A stretch of DNA of 64,000 bases from Sphingomonas aurantiaca (GTDB taxonomy: Bacteria > Pseudomonadota > Alphaproteobacteria > Sphingomonadales > Sphingomonadaceae). The notes beneath the pieces were generated by a model, which was not told the DNA's origin, ran no database searches, and saw only the letters and a program-made list of their open reading frames with translations. Each line of letters starts with the position of its first letter. Positions within the stretch are counted from its first letter, which is position 1. Below, piece after piece: positions 7,575 through 15,522 of this stretch. Location: assembly GCF_003050705.1 (NCBI RefSeq), contig NZ_QAOG01000007.1, forward strand, positions 69,995 to 133,994. The letters run 5' to 3'. Both the position numbers and the translations under genes were made by a program.

Positions 7575-8558
7575 ATGACGAATAGCGGGTTCATATTCTC
7601 GATCAGCAGTATCCCGTTCGACGAGGATTATCGTCCGGCCGACAACACGCGCATCACCACCAATTTTGCCAATCTCGCGCGCGGAGACAGCCGACAGGAG
7701 AATCTGCGCAACACGCTGGTGATGATCGACCATCGGTTCAACGCGCTGATGCACTGGGATAATCCCAGGGGTGATCGCTACACGCTTGAGCTGAAGATCG
7801 TCTCGGCCGCGCTCACGCTCGGGGATGGTGCCGACGACGAAGCCTTCCCGCTGATCGAGATTCTGCACACGACCGTGACCGACCGGATCAGCGGAGAGCG
7901 ATCCGACGGCATGATCGGCAACAACTTCTCGTCCTATGTACGTGACTACGATTTCAGCGTCGTCCTGCCTGACCACCTGAAGGCTGGGGGTGGCGGTGCG
8001 CCAGAGGGGTTCGGCGATCTGCACGGCAACTTGTTCAAGCACTTCCTTGGCTCGAGCGCCTACCGTGACAATTTCCGCAAGCCCCCGGTTATCTGCCTCA
8101 GCGTGTCGAGCAAGGAGGTGTATCACCGGACCGCCAACGTGCATCCGATCCTCGGCGTCGAGTACCGGAACGACAAGTTTTCCTCGACCGATCAGTATTT
8201 CGCCAAGATGGGTATGAAGGTGCGCTACTTCATGCCGCCACACAGCGTCGCGCCGTTCGCCGTCTATCACACCGGCGATCTTGTCAGCGACTACACCAAC
8301 CTTGAACTTGCCAGCACCATCGCAACGATGGAGACGTTCCAGAAAATCTATCGTCCTGAAATCTACAATGCGAACTCGGTCGCGGCGGAGCATTATCAGC
8401 CGAGCCTGAAGTATCAGGACTATTCGCTGACTCGCATCGTCTACGATCGCGAGGAACGTGGTTGCCTCGCTGTCGAGCAGGGCAAATTCGCCGAAGAGCA
8501 TTTCATCAAGCCGCACAGTGCCGCGCTTCGGCGCTGGTCCGCGACCTGCGGCCTCTGA
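7575..8558 (+). CDS. mesX: MesX (DUF1852), partner of methionine synthase MesD
   Basis: 327 residues, full length for DUF1852 (SISSIPFDEDYRPADNTRITTNFANLARG..., HNTLVMIDHRFNALMHWDNP-like start and ...YHTGDLVSDYTNLELASTIATMETFQKIYRPEIYNAN near residue 225-260). Published genetics on folate-independent methionine synthases showed that the MesD family needs this DUF1852 protein and oxygen for activity; the methyl donor is unresolved. The gene starts 27 bp upstream of mesD in the same operon and follows a cobalamin riboswitch. A weak GGGTGAG RBS precedes the ATG. Its biochemical role (methyl-donor generation or activation) is inference. Confidence 0.85.
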   Translation: MTNSGFIFSISSIPFDEDYRPADNTRITTNFANLARGDSRQENLRNTLVMIDHRFNALMHWDNPRGDRYTLELKIVSAALTLGDGADDEAFPLIEILHTTVTDRISGERSDGMIGNNFSSYVRDYDFSVVLPDHLKAGGGGAPEGFGDLHGNLFKHFLGSSAYRDNFRKPPVICLSVSSKEVYHRTANVHPILGVEYRNDKFSSTDQYFAKMGMKVRYFMPPHSVAPFAVYHTGDLVSDYTNLELASTIATMETFQKIYRPEIYNANSVAAEHYQPSLKYQDYSLTRIVYDREERGCLAVEQGKFAEEHFIKPHSAALRRWSATCGL

Positions 8559-8585
8559 TCCCCACGACACGAAGGTATTTGCATC

Positions 8586-9614
8586 ATGACGACATTGTTG
8601 CCGACGACGACCGCGGGTAGCCTGCCCAAGCCTTCCTGGCTCGCCCAGCCCGAGACCTTGTGGTCGCCCTGGAAGCTGGAGGGCGACGAGCTGGTCGCTG
8701 GCAAGCAGGACGCGCTCCGCCTCGCGGTCAAGGACCAACGGCAGGCGGGTATCGACATCCTCGGTGACGGCGAGCAGACCCGCCAGCACTTCGTCACGAC
8801 CTTCATCGAGCATCTCGACGGTGTCGATTTTGAGAAGCGCGAGACGGTGCGCATCCGCAACCGCTACGACGCCAGCGTGCCGACGGTCGTCGGCGCCGTA
8901 TCGCGCCCGAAATCGGTCTTCGTCGACGACGCCCGTTTCCTGCGCGCGCAGACCGATCAGCCGATCAAGTGGACGCTGCCGGGGCCGATGACGATGATCG
9001 ATACCCTCTACGACGCGCATTACCGGAGCCGCGAGAAGCTGGCATGGGAGTTCGCCCGCATCCTCAACGAGGAAGCCCGCGAGCTGCAGGCGGTCGGCGT
9101 CGACATCATCCAGTTCGACGAACCCGCCTTCAACGTGTTTTTCAACGAGGCGAACGACTGGGGCATCGCTGCCCTGGAGCGCGCGGCCGAAGGGATGACG
9201 GCTGAGACCGCCGTCCACATCTGCTATGGCTATGGCATCAAGGCTAACACCGACTGGAAGAAGACGCTCGGCTCCGAATGGCGCCAGTACGAGGAAACCT
9301 TCCCCAACCTGCAAAGGTCGAAGATCGATATCATCTCGCTCGAATGCCAGAACTCGCGCGTGCCGATGGACCTGATCGAGCTCGTCCGCGGCAAGAAGGT
9401 GATGGTCGGCGCGATAGACGTCGCGACCGACACGATCGAGACGCCGGAGCAGGTTGCCGAAACATTGCGCAATGCGCTGCGCTTCGTCGATGCCGACAAG
9501 CTCTTGCCCGCCACCAACTGCGGGATGGCGCCGCTGTCGCGCGACGTCGCTCGGGGCAAGCTCCAGGCGCTGAGTGCCGGCGCGGAAATTGTGCGGCGAG
9601 AGATACTCGGCTGA
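8586..9614 (+). CDS. mesD: MesD, core-type cobalamin- and folate-independent methionine synthase
   Basis: 342 residues, equal to the catalytic C-terminal half of MetE; the N-terminal folate-binding half of classical MetE (about 750 residues) is absent. It makes methionine from homocysteine in the cytoplasm. Visible catalytic segments: TTAGSLPKPSWL near the N-terminus, DGEQTRQHF near 60, FDEPAFNVF near 180, and the zinc-ligand segments VHICYGYG (~220), LECQNSR (~255) and TNCGM (~308). It is co-transcribed with mesX behind a B12 riboswitch, so the pair backs up a B12-dependent enzyme when cobalamin is scarce. Confidence 0.88.
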   Translation: MTTLLPTTTAGSLPKPSWLAQPETLWSPWKLEGDELVAGKQDALRLAVKDQRQAGIDILGDGEQTRQHFVTTFIEHLDGVDFEKRETVRIRNRYDASVPTVVGAVSRPKSVFVDDARFLRAQTDQPIKWTLPGPMTMIDTLYDAHYRSREKLAWEFARILNEEARELQAVGVDIIQFDEPAFNVFFNEANDWGIAALERAAEGMTAETAVHICYGYGIKANTDWKKTLGSEWRQYEETFPNLQRSKIDIISLECQNSRVPMDLIELVRGKKVMVGAIDVATDTIETPEQVAETLRNALRFVDADKLLPATNCGMAPLSRDVARGKLQALSAGAEIVRREILG

Positions 9615-9627
9615 TCACGGCGGTGTT

Positions 9628-9665
9628 GCATCGCCAGCGCGGAACGGGTCCCAGGCTGGCGATGC
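9628..9665. terminator. Bidirectional hairpin between convergent genes
   Basis: GCATCGCCAG (9628-9637) and CTGGCGATGC (9656-9665) are perfect 10-bp complements with an 18-nt loop. They sit between the ends of mesD (plus) and the TonB receptor gene (minus). No T-run follows on either side, so termination strength is uncertain. Confidence 0.5.
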
Positions 9666-9676
9666 CCTCGGCCAGG

Positions 9677-11716
9677 TCAGAAATTGACCCTGGTACCCAG
9701 ACGCAAGGTTCGTGGTTCGACCACACGACTCAACCGGCCATCCGTTGGCCCTGAAGCGTCAAACGAGGGAATATAGGATTCGTAAAAATAGGCGATGTCC
9801 TTGTCACGGCTGTCGAGAATGTTGAGCACCTCGCCATACACCTCGAACCGGCCGATTTTGCGGGCCGCCCGGACGTTGACGACGGTGCTTCCTGAATCCC
9901 GGACGCTATTGTCTTCGATCAGCGGATAAGGCCCGAGGTGACGGACGCGAACGCTTGCCTCCCACGGATCGAGCACCAGCGCGATCCCGGCGGATGCGGC
10001 GTTCTCGAAGGCGTTCGGAATGCGATCACCATTGTCGTACCGCGACCGGCTCGCGGTGTAATTGCCGTCGATCGCAAGCCACGGCCTGGGCCGCCAGAAC
10101 GCCACCAGTTCATAGCCACGACGCTCGCTGGCACCGGTCGGTTCGACCGCGTTGGAATCTCCGACGAAGCGCAGTTCGCTGTCGACGTCGAGCCACCAAT
10201 AGGTCGCGGTCAGCGTAATGCCGGGTAACTGCCACCGGGCGCCGACTTCACGGCCGTTGCCGCGGACCAGCACAGGCACCGGCGTTTCGACGTTTACCGC
10301 GCCGCGGACGTCGTTGGAGTGGAACCCACGTCCCCAGTTGCCGTAGAACTCCAGCCGATCGGTCGGCGAGTACGCGATCGATGCCTTGGGCGATAGGATC
10401 GTGTCGTCGCCGCTGCCTTCCCCGGCCAACACCGCCGCCTGATCCCGCGCGCGAACGACGTAGTGATAATAGTCCCCGCGGACCCCACCGATCAGGCGGA
10501 GGCCCTTAACCGGCGTCCATGTCGCTTCGCCATACAAAGCTGCCGACGCTTCCTCGACATGGTAGCGGCCGAGCGATGACAGGAACGATCGCGCGCTGGT
10601 GCGGTACACACCGACGCTACCGATATGGTCGTAGCGCTCTTCGGTACCGAGCGAGACGGCGAGGGTCGGCGCGAGCGTCCAGCGCTTTTCGCCCCGTGCA
10701 CCGACGATCCAGCGTTTGTCGAACTGGCGGATTTGCGCGCTGGTCCCGTCCGGATCGGTGTAGGTCGGGTTCGAATACATCGACCAGTCGTAGAACTGAC
10801 CATACACATTGGCGTGCCAGTCCGGCTGGCGGACCGCGATATTGCCGACCAACCGTGTGGTCTCGCCGCGTGCAGTCGGATCGGGTGAGCAGAAGACGTC
10901 CTTGCAGAGCGCGGTACCGATTATGCGCTCCGGAATTTGTTCGGTCGGACGCCAGGTCGCGCGGTAGGCGTTGAGCGACGCTTCGATCTGGCCTGCACCG
11001 GCTGGAGCAGTATATTTCGCGAAGCCAGAGGCATGGCGCAGATGCTCAGGCTCCTCCCAAGGGCCGTCATAGACCTTGGTCTGCGCGACGAGCGTCAGTT
11101 TGCCGGTGCCGATCCCGTCGATCGTGCCACCCGCGGCGATCCGGCCATAGCCATAAGAGCCGCCCTCGACCGACAGGAACGGCCGGGCGAGGCCATCGAT
11201 CGTGGTCATGTACGCAGCCCCCGCCAGCGCGAAGTCGCCGCCATCGGCACGGTATGGCCCTTTGCGAAAATCCTCGCGCGCGACGATCTCCGGGATCAGT
11301 CCGTTGAGATCGAGATAGCCCTGGCCGTGACCGTGCGTGCGCAGGTTCATCTGCACCCCGTCGATATAGGTCGTGAAGTCCGAGCCGTGATCGAGATTGA
11401 AGCCACGCAGGAAATACTGGTTGGCCTTGCCGCTGCCCGAATGCTGCGCAGCGACCATCCCGGGAATCGCTTCCAGCAGTTCGGCGACGCGCAGCAGCGG
11501 GCGAACCAGAAGGTCGGCCCCGGCGACGGTGCCCTCACTCGCTGCATGCGCAACACCGATCTTCGCTTCGCCGCGGCCGAACACGACGATGTCGTTTGGT
11601 GCCTGTGACGGCACAGCCTCGGTGTCTTGCCCCTGAGCCCATGCGGGTGTGGTGCTACATGCCGAAGCGATAGCTATGCATTCGAGCCATTTTGTTCGTA
11701 ATCTCAGATTCTTCAT
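9677..11716 (-). CDS. TonB-dependent receptor under cobalamin riboswitch control
   Basis: 679 residues from the ATG at 11716, with a Sec signal (..IAIASACSTTPAWAQ), then plug domain (NDIVVFGRGEAKIGVAHAASEGTV.., LLRVAELLEAIPGMVAAQ, YFLRGFNLDHGSDF, and a His-rich THGHGQGYLDLNG at about residue 125) and a 22-strand barrel ending in RLGTRVNF. It imports a scarce ligand across the outer membrane using TonB energy. A cobalamin riboswitch 180 bp upstream points to cobalamin, a corrinoid or cobalt as ligand. Its close paralogue at 13399-15414 shares the plug and the His-Gly motif but sits behind mntR, so the family may take metal or metal-chelate ligands. Confidence 0.88.
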   Translation of the reverse strand: MKNLRLRTKWLECIAIASACSTTPAWAQGQDTEAVPSQAPNDIVVFGRGEAKIGVAHAASEGTVAGADLLVRPLLRVAELLEAIPGMVAAQHSGSGKANQYFLRGFNLDHGSDFTTYIDGVQMNLRTHGHGQGYLDLNGLIPEIVAREDFRKGPYRADGGDFALAGAAYMTTIDGLARPFLSVEGGSYGYGRIAAGGTIDGIGTGKLTLVAQTKVYDGPWEEPEHLRHASGFAKYTAPAGAGQIEASLNAYRATWRPTEQIPERIIGTALCKDVFCSPDPTARGETTRLVGNIAVRQPDWHANVYGQFYDWSMYSNPTYTDPDGTSAQIRQFDKRWIVGARGEKRWTLAPTLAVSLGTEERYDHIGSVGVYRTSARSFLSSLGRYHVEEASAALYGEATWTPVKGLRLIGGVRGDYYHYVVRARDQAAVLAGEGSGDDTILSPKASIAYSPTDRLEFYGNWGRGFHSNDVRGAVNVETPVPVLVRGNGREVGARWQLPGITLTATYWWLDVDSELRFVGDSNAVEPTGASERRGYELVAFWRPRPWLAIDGNYTASRSRYDNGDRIPNAFENAASAGIALVLDPWEASVRVRHLGPYPLIEDNSVRDSGSTVVNVRAARKIGRFEVYGEVLNILDSRDKDIAYFYESYIPSFDASGPTDGRLSRVVEPRTLRLGTRVNF

Positions 11717-11899
11717 GTCCGTCCCCCGTGCGCCAAGCGACTTTGGACGGGGGCGTCCGCTGTGAACGGTCGGCGCGCGTCGGCAGGCGGACGCAAGCGC
11801 CCGCGACACGAACCGATGCGACCCCCGCCGCTCGTTCGTCGCTCAGACGGAAGAACCGTGCCCCGACCATCCCCTGGACCAAAGCAAGAGCGACCAGAC

Positions 11900-12080
11900 G
11901 CTGGCAGGTCTCCTGGCTCACGGGTCGTCGCTCGACATACGGCCTTCCCGGATCTCGGCCGTTACGGCGTTGGTCCAGTGGCTGCACCCTCCAGAAGAGG
12001 ACGCGATGTACGTCTCGCTCGCCGCTTACAGTTGCAGGGACAGCCTCGGCTTCGGGAGAGCGTCTCCCACACCGTGTTCC
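11900..12080 (-). promoter_or_regulatory. Cobalamin riboswitch ahead of TonB receptor
   Basis: On the minus strand: GGGAGACGCTCTCCCGAAGCCG, the core CCCTGCAACTGTAAGCGGCGAG (about 12019-12040), GCCACTGG, GGGAAGGCC and GAGCCAGGAGACCTGCC (11902-11918). The core is CTGCAACTGT rather than the more usual CCGCAACTGT, a tolerated variant. The next gene downstream is the TonB receptor starting at 11716. Confidence 0.88.
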
Positions 12081-12317
12081 CTATTAAGTCCCTCTCGGGA
12101 CACCAACGCGATCATTGTCGGGTCGGAGACACTTCTCCGGCCTGACGGACATTGCGTACCGGGGAAGGTTCCGATCGGCAAGACAGCCTCGGCCTTCTCT
12201 GATCCCGTCCGTTTGCAGGGTAGATCGACACGGCAATGACAGGACTGCCTGCCTGCGCTACCCGCGTTCGGTGTTCGCCGTTCGTCGCCTCCTAGCGCAA
12301 CGCTACTTCGCGGCCTC

Positions 12318-12827
12318 GTGTGCGCGGCAACGCTGTTGCTCAAGCTGCTCGTACCGACCGGGTACATGATCGGCAGCGAGCACGGCCGGATCACAATCGA
12401 GCTATGTTCCGGCGTCGCCCCTCGAGCCGTGACGATGGCAATGCCGGGTATGCACGGCGACATGCCTGATCACAGCAAGTCGCGGGACCACGGCAAGGCT
12501 GAAATGCCGTGCGCGTTTGCGGGCCTGTCAGCCGCAACGCTCGGTGCGATCGATCCTATTCAGCTCGTCATCCTGATCGCCTTCGTCATGGCGGTCGGGC
12601 TTTCACCGACCGTGCTGCCGGCGATCACTCGCGTCAGCTACCTGCGCCGCGCTGGCCTCCGCCCGCGCACGTGGCCGGCATGGCGGTCGTCCGTTCAAGA
12701 TGACACCTGCCAAGCTGCGCCTCGCCCAGGCGGCGATGGGCAAGCCGGAAACCAAGGTTGCAGACCTGTGCGCCGAACTCGGCGTCACGCGTTAGACGCT
12801 ATACCGGGACGTTACTCCGCAAGGTGA
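12318..12827 (+). pseudogene. DUF2946-like gene, C-terminus replaced by foreign sequence
   Basis: The frame is open from 12240 and has no ATG; GTG at 12318 is the likeliest start. Residues 1-110 fit DUF2946: a hydrophobic helix and LLVPTGYMIG, ITIELCSG, a His/Met-rich loop (MPGMHGDMPDHSKSRDHGK), CAFAGLSAA, and a second helix ending VLPAITRVSYLR. Normal members end a few residues later with a proline-rich tail. Here, from about 12647, the DNA is the coding sequence of a resolvase read out of frame, giving an unrelated Arg/Pro-rich tail. DUF2946 genes usually accompany copper or other metal receptors, which suits the TonB/mntR context. Function after the change is doubtful. Confidence 0.55.
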
Positions 12828-12879
12828 GATCAGACCCGATGGTGAAAAACTGCTGTCGCGCAAAAGGACGAGCGCATGA
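12652..12879 (+). pseudogene. Remnant of a serine resolvase/invertase C-terminus
   Basis: In frame 1 of this interval one reads ..SARARGRHGGRPFKMTPAKL.. and then LGVTR-stop-TLYRDVTPQGEIRPDGEKLL. This is the linker and Hin-like HTH tail of a Tn3-type resolvase, in which GRxGGRPFKMTPAK and the (Q)TLYRHV recognition helix are typical. The catalytic domain is absent, and a TAG replaces the usual Gln codon before TLYR. The fragment ends at the ATGA that begins mntR, so mntR and its promoter region now sit on the scar of a lost mobile element. Confidence 0.75.
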
Positions 12880-13334
12880 CCACTCAACCGAAGATGCCGG
12901 TAAAAGCTTTACCCGACGCCACACGTCGCGCAGCCGCCTTTCGGCGTATGCGCGAAGCGCAGCGCACCGAAGTCGCCGAGGATTATGTCGAACTGATCGG
13001 CGACCTGATCGCGATGATCGGGGAGGCGCGGCTGACCGATCTGGCCGAGCATCTCGGCGTCAGCCATGGGACAGCGGCCAAGGTCGTGCAGCGGCTGCAA
13101 CGGGAGGGGCTGGTCGAAAGCCTGCCCTACCGATCGATCTTCCTGACCGAACGCGGGGCCGAGGTGGCGGCCATGTCACGGGACCGGCATCGCATTGTTC
13201 ATGACTTCCTGCGCGCCTTGGGAGTGAGCGAGGCTGTTGCCGAGGCGGATGCGGAGGGCATTGAGCATCACGTCAGTAAGGAAACCCTGGAAGCCTTCAT
13301 CCGACATACGAAAACCCTGGTCGCCGATCGCTAG
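12876..13334 (+). CDS. mntR: Manganese-responsive regulator MntR (DtxR family)
   Basis: 152 residues, the MntR length. HTH at about residues 45-85 (RLTDLAEHLGVSHGTAAKVVQRLQREGLV), then the short dimerisation domain ..RHRIVHDFLRALGVSEAVAEADAEGIEHHVSKETLEAFIRH. The metal-site residues of MntR (Asp/Glu near the N-terminus of the HTH region, and the DAEGIEHHVS Glu/His cluster) are present, and there is no SH3-like third domain as in DtxR. It binds DNA with Mn2+ and represses uptake genes. AAGGACG precedes the ATG, which overlaps the stop of the resolvase remnant. The receptor gene 64 bp downstream is the obvious target. Confidence 0.88.
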   Translation: MTTQPKMPVKALPDATRRAAAFRRMREAQRTEVAEDYVELIGDLIAMIGEARLTDLAEHLGVSHGTAAKVVQRLQREGLVESLPYRSIFLTERGAEVAAMSRDRHRIVHDFLRALGVSEAVAEADAEGIEHHVSKETLEAFIRHTKTLVADR

Positions 13335-13365
13335 TCGAATTGCCATTGCTCCACAATTAAGCCGA

Positions 13366-13382
13366 GGCTAAATCATGTAGCC
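13366..13382 (+). promoter_or_regulatory. Candidate MntR operator
   Basis: GGCTA (13366-13370) and TAGCC (13378-13382) form a perfect dyad with a 7-bp spacer in the 64-bp gap between mntR and the receptor gene, ending 16 bp before the ATG. Known MntR boxes have the core TAGC..GCTA; here the arms are in the order GGCTA..TAGCC, so assignment is tentative. Confidence 0.4.
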
Positions 13383-13398
13383 TTGTATGGAGTGAGCA

Positions 13399-15414
13399 AT
13401 GCTTGGACAGGCCTTGACGGTGATGATCGCGCCTGTCGCCGCGTCGCAGGAAGCAGCTCCACCAGCGAAATCTGCGGCATCGACCCCCGACCACGATCAC
13501 TCAGATATCGTGGTGACCGGACGCAGCGAACGCCGCATCGGTACGGCTCAGTCCGCCAGCGAAGGTGTCGTCTCGGGGGCCGAACTGCGCGTCCACCCGC
13601 TGTTGCGCACCAGCGAACTGGCCGAAGCCGTGCCGGGGATGATCGCGGTTCAGCATTCGGGGGGCGGCAAGGCCGCGCAATATCTCATCCGCGGCTACAA
13701 CCTCGACCACGGCACCGACTTCAGCATCGCGATCGACGGGATGCCGTATAATCTGCGTAGTCATGCGCACGGCCACGGCTATCTCGACCTGAACGGCCTG
13801 ATCCCGGAAACGGTCGATCACATAGCGTATCGCAAAGGCCCGTACCGGGCGGCGGATGGCGATTTCTCGTTCGTCGCCGCGGCATCTCTCGATACGCTGG
13901 ATCGGTTCGAGCGTCCGTTCGCTTCGGTGACGGCGGGCAGCTACGGCTATCACCGGCTCGCGGTCGGCGGGTCGTTAGATATCGGACCGGGCACGCTGTT
14001 GCTCGCCACCGAGGTGAAGGCGAACGACGGGCGCTGGCAGTTGCTCGAACGGCTGCACCATGTCGGCGCGTTTGGCAAATATACCTTGGAGACCGGCATC
14101 GGCACCCTGCGCGCCAGCCTGTCGCTCTACGATGCGCGTTGGCGCCCGACCGAGCAGATTCCGGTCCGTGCGATCGGCAACCAGATCCCAGACCGGTTCG
14201 GTACGCTCGACCCGTTCCTGCGCGGCAGTACGAACCGCGAGGTGTTCAACATAGGCCTGACCGGCGATCATCTGACGGCGACGGCCTATGCACAGCATTA
14301 CCGGTTCGATCTGCTATCCAACTTCACGTTCTTCCTGAATGACCCGGTGCGCGGCGACGAACTGGAGCAAGCGGAGAATCGCTGGACCTATGGTGCGCGG
14401 ATCGCGCGGCGGTTTGAACTCGCCGACGCCCTCACGCTGACGATCGGGGCCGACGGCCAGACCGACCGTATCGACCGCCTCGGTCTCTACCATACGCAGT
14501 TCGGCCAACGGATCGGCACCACCAGTCTAGTGGATGCGACCGAGACATCGCTGAGCGGCTATGCTGAGGCCAGCTGGAAGCCCGTCGAGCGGATCAGCCT
14601 GCTGGCAGGCGCGCGCATCGATCATTTCCGTTTCCGCACCACCGCCCGCGCCGGCGCGGGGTTCACCGGGGCGGTCAATGACACTATCGCGACACCGAAA
14701 GCCGGGGCGAACATACAGGTCGCACGCGGGCTGGCGATCTATGCGAACTATGGCCAAGGGTTTCACTCCAATGCCATTCGCGGGGTGATTGCGCCCGGCG
14801 ATGCGACGCCGGCCCTGGCACGCGCGACCGGATACGAGGTCGGCACCCGGTTCGAGCGCGGCCCGCTGATCCTGGCGATCGATCACTGGTGGAGCCGCGC
14901 GTCGAGCGAACTGGTCTATTCGGGGGACGACGGCACGGTCAGCCCGACCGGCCCGAGCCGACGGCGTGGCTATGAAGTCACCGCCTACCTCAAGCCGGTG
15001 CGTTGGCTGGCGATCGATGCCGTTTACGCCACCAATCATGCGCGCTTTGTCGATGCGCCGGGCGGGGATCGCATCCCCAACGCGCTGGAGGGGGCGGGTG
15101 AGCTTGGCCTCGCCACGATCTTCGGTCGCTTCAATGCGGCGGTCCGCGTCCGCTACCTGGGGCCGCATCCCTTGATCGAGGACAACAGTGTCCGGTCCCC
15201 TGCCACGACCGTCGTCAACCTGCGCGCGGCACGTCGGTTCGGCCCCGTCGAGGTGACCGCCGAGATGCTCAACATCTTCGACACCGCGCGTGCCGACGCG
15301 GACTATTACTATGCGTCAAGACTGCCCGGTGAACCGGTCGACGGGATCGAAGGCATCCACAGCCGTACTGTCGAACCCAGAATGTTGCGCATCGGAGCGA
15401 CGATCACGCTGTAG
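13399..15414 (+). CDS. TonB-dependent receptor next to mntR
   Basis: 671 residues. The signal is short (MLGQALTVMIAPVAASQ); the plug starts HDHSDIVVTGRSERRIGTAQSASEG and contains LRTSELAEAVPGMIAVQ, YLIRGYNLDHGTDF and SHAHGHGYLDLNG (~residue 120). The barrel ends RIGATITL. It is clearly paralogous to the receptor at 9677-11716 over plug and barrel. GGAG stands 7 bp before the ATG. Adjacency to mntR and the dyad between them make manganese (or a Mn chelate) the best guess for its ligand, comparable to Mn-regulated outer-membrane channels known in other alphaproteobacteria. A cobalt/cobalamin role cannot be excluded. Confidence 0.85.
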   Translation: MLGQALTVMIAPVAASQEAAPPAKSAASTPDHDHSDIVVTGRSERRIGTAQSASEGVVSGAELRVHPLLRTSELAEAVPGMIAVQHSGGGKAAQYLIRGYNLDHGTDFSIAIDGMPYNLRSHAHGHGYLDLNGLIPETVDHIAYRKGPYRAADGDFSFVAAASLDTLDRFERPFASVTAGSYGYHRLAVGGSLDIGPGTLLLATEVKANDGRWQLLERLHHVGAFGKYTLETGIGTLRASLSLYDARWRPTEQIPVRAIGNQIPDRFGTLDPFLRGSTNREVFNIGLTGDHLTATAYAQHYRFDLLSNFTFFLNDPVRGDELEQAENRWTYGARIARRFELADALTLTIGADGQTDRIDRLGLYHTQFGQRIGTTSLVDATETSLSGYAEASWKPVERISLLAGARIDHFRFRTTARAGAGFTGAVNDTIATPKAGANIQVARGLAIYANYGQGFHSNAIRGVIAPGDATPALARATGYEVGTRFERGPLILAIDHWWSRASSELVYSGDDGTVSPTGPSRRRGYEVTAYLKPVRWLAIDAVYATNHARFVDAPGGDRIPNALEGAGELGLATIFGRFNAAVRVRYLGPHPLIEDNSVRSPATTVVNLRAARRFGPVEVTAEMLNIFDTARADADYYYASRLPGEPVDGIEGIHSRTVEPRMLRIGATITL

Positions 15415-15522
15415 CGAGGTGCTAGACCGGACCACCCCTGAGCTTAGCGTACGTTTTCGAACATCCTTTCACCGGTCTCCCATATGACAAACAACTACAC
15501 GCGCGGGCCATACAGGGGGCCA

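Noticed and set aside
7362..9314. 650-codon minus-strand ORF
   Set aside because: It is antisense to mesX and mesD, which have clear homology, and crosses the riboswitch; long shadow ORFs are common in GC-rich DNA.
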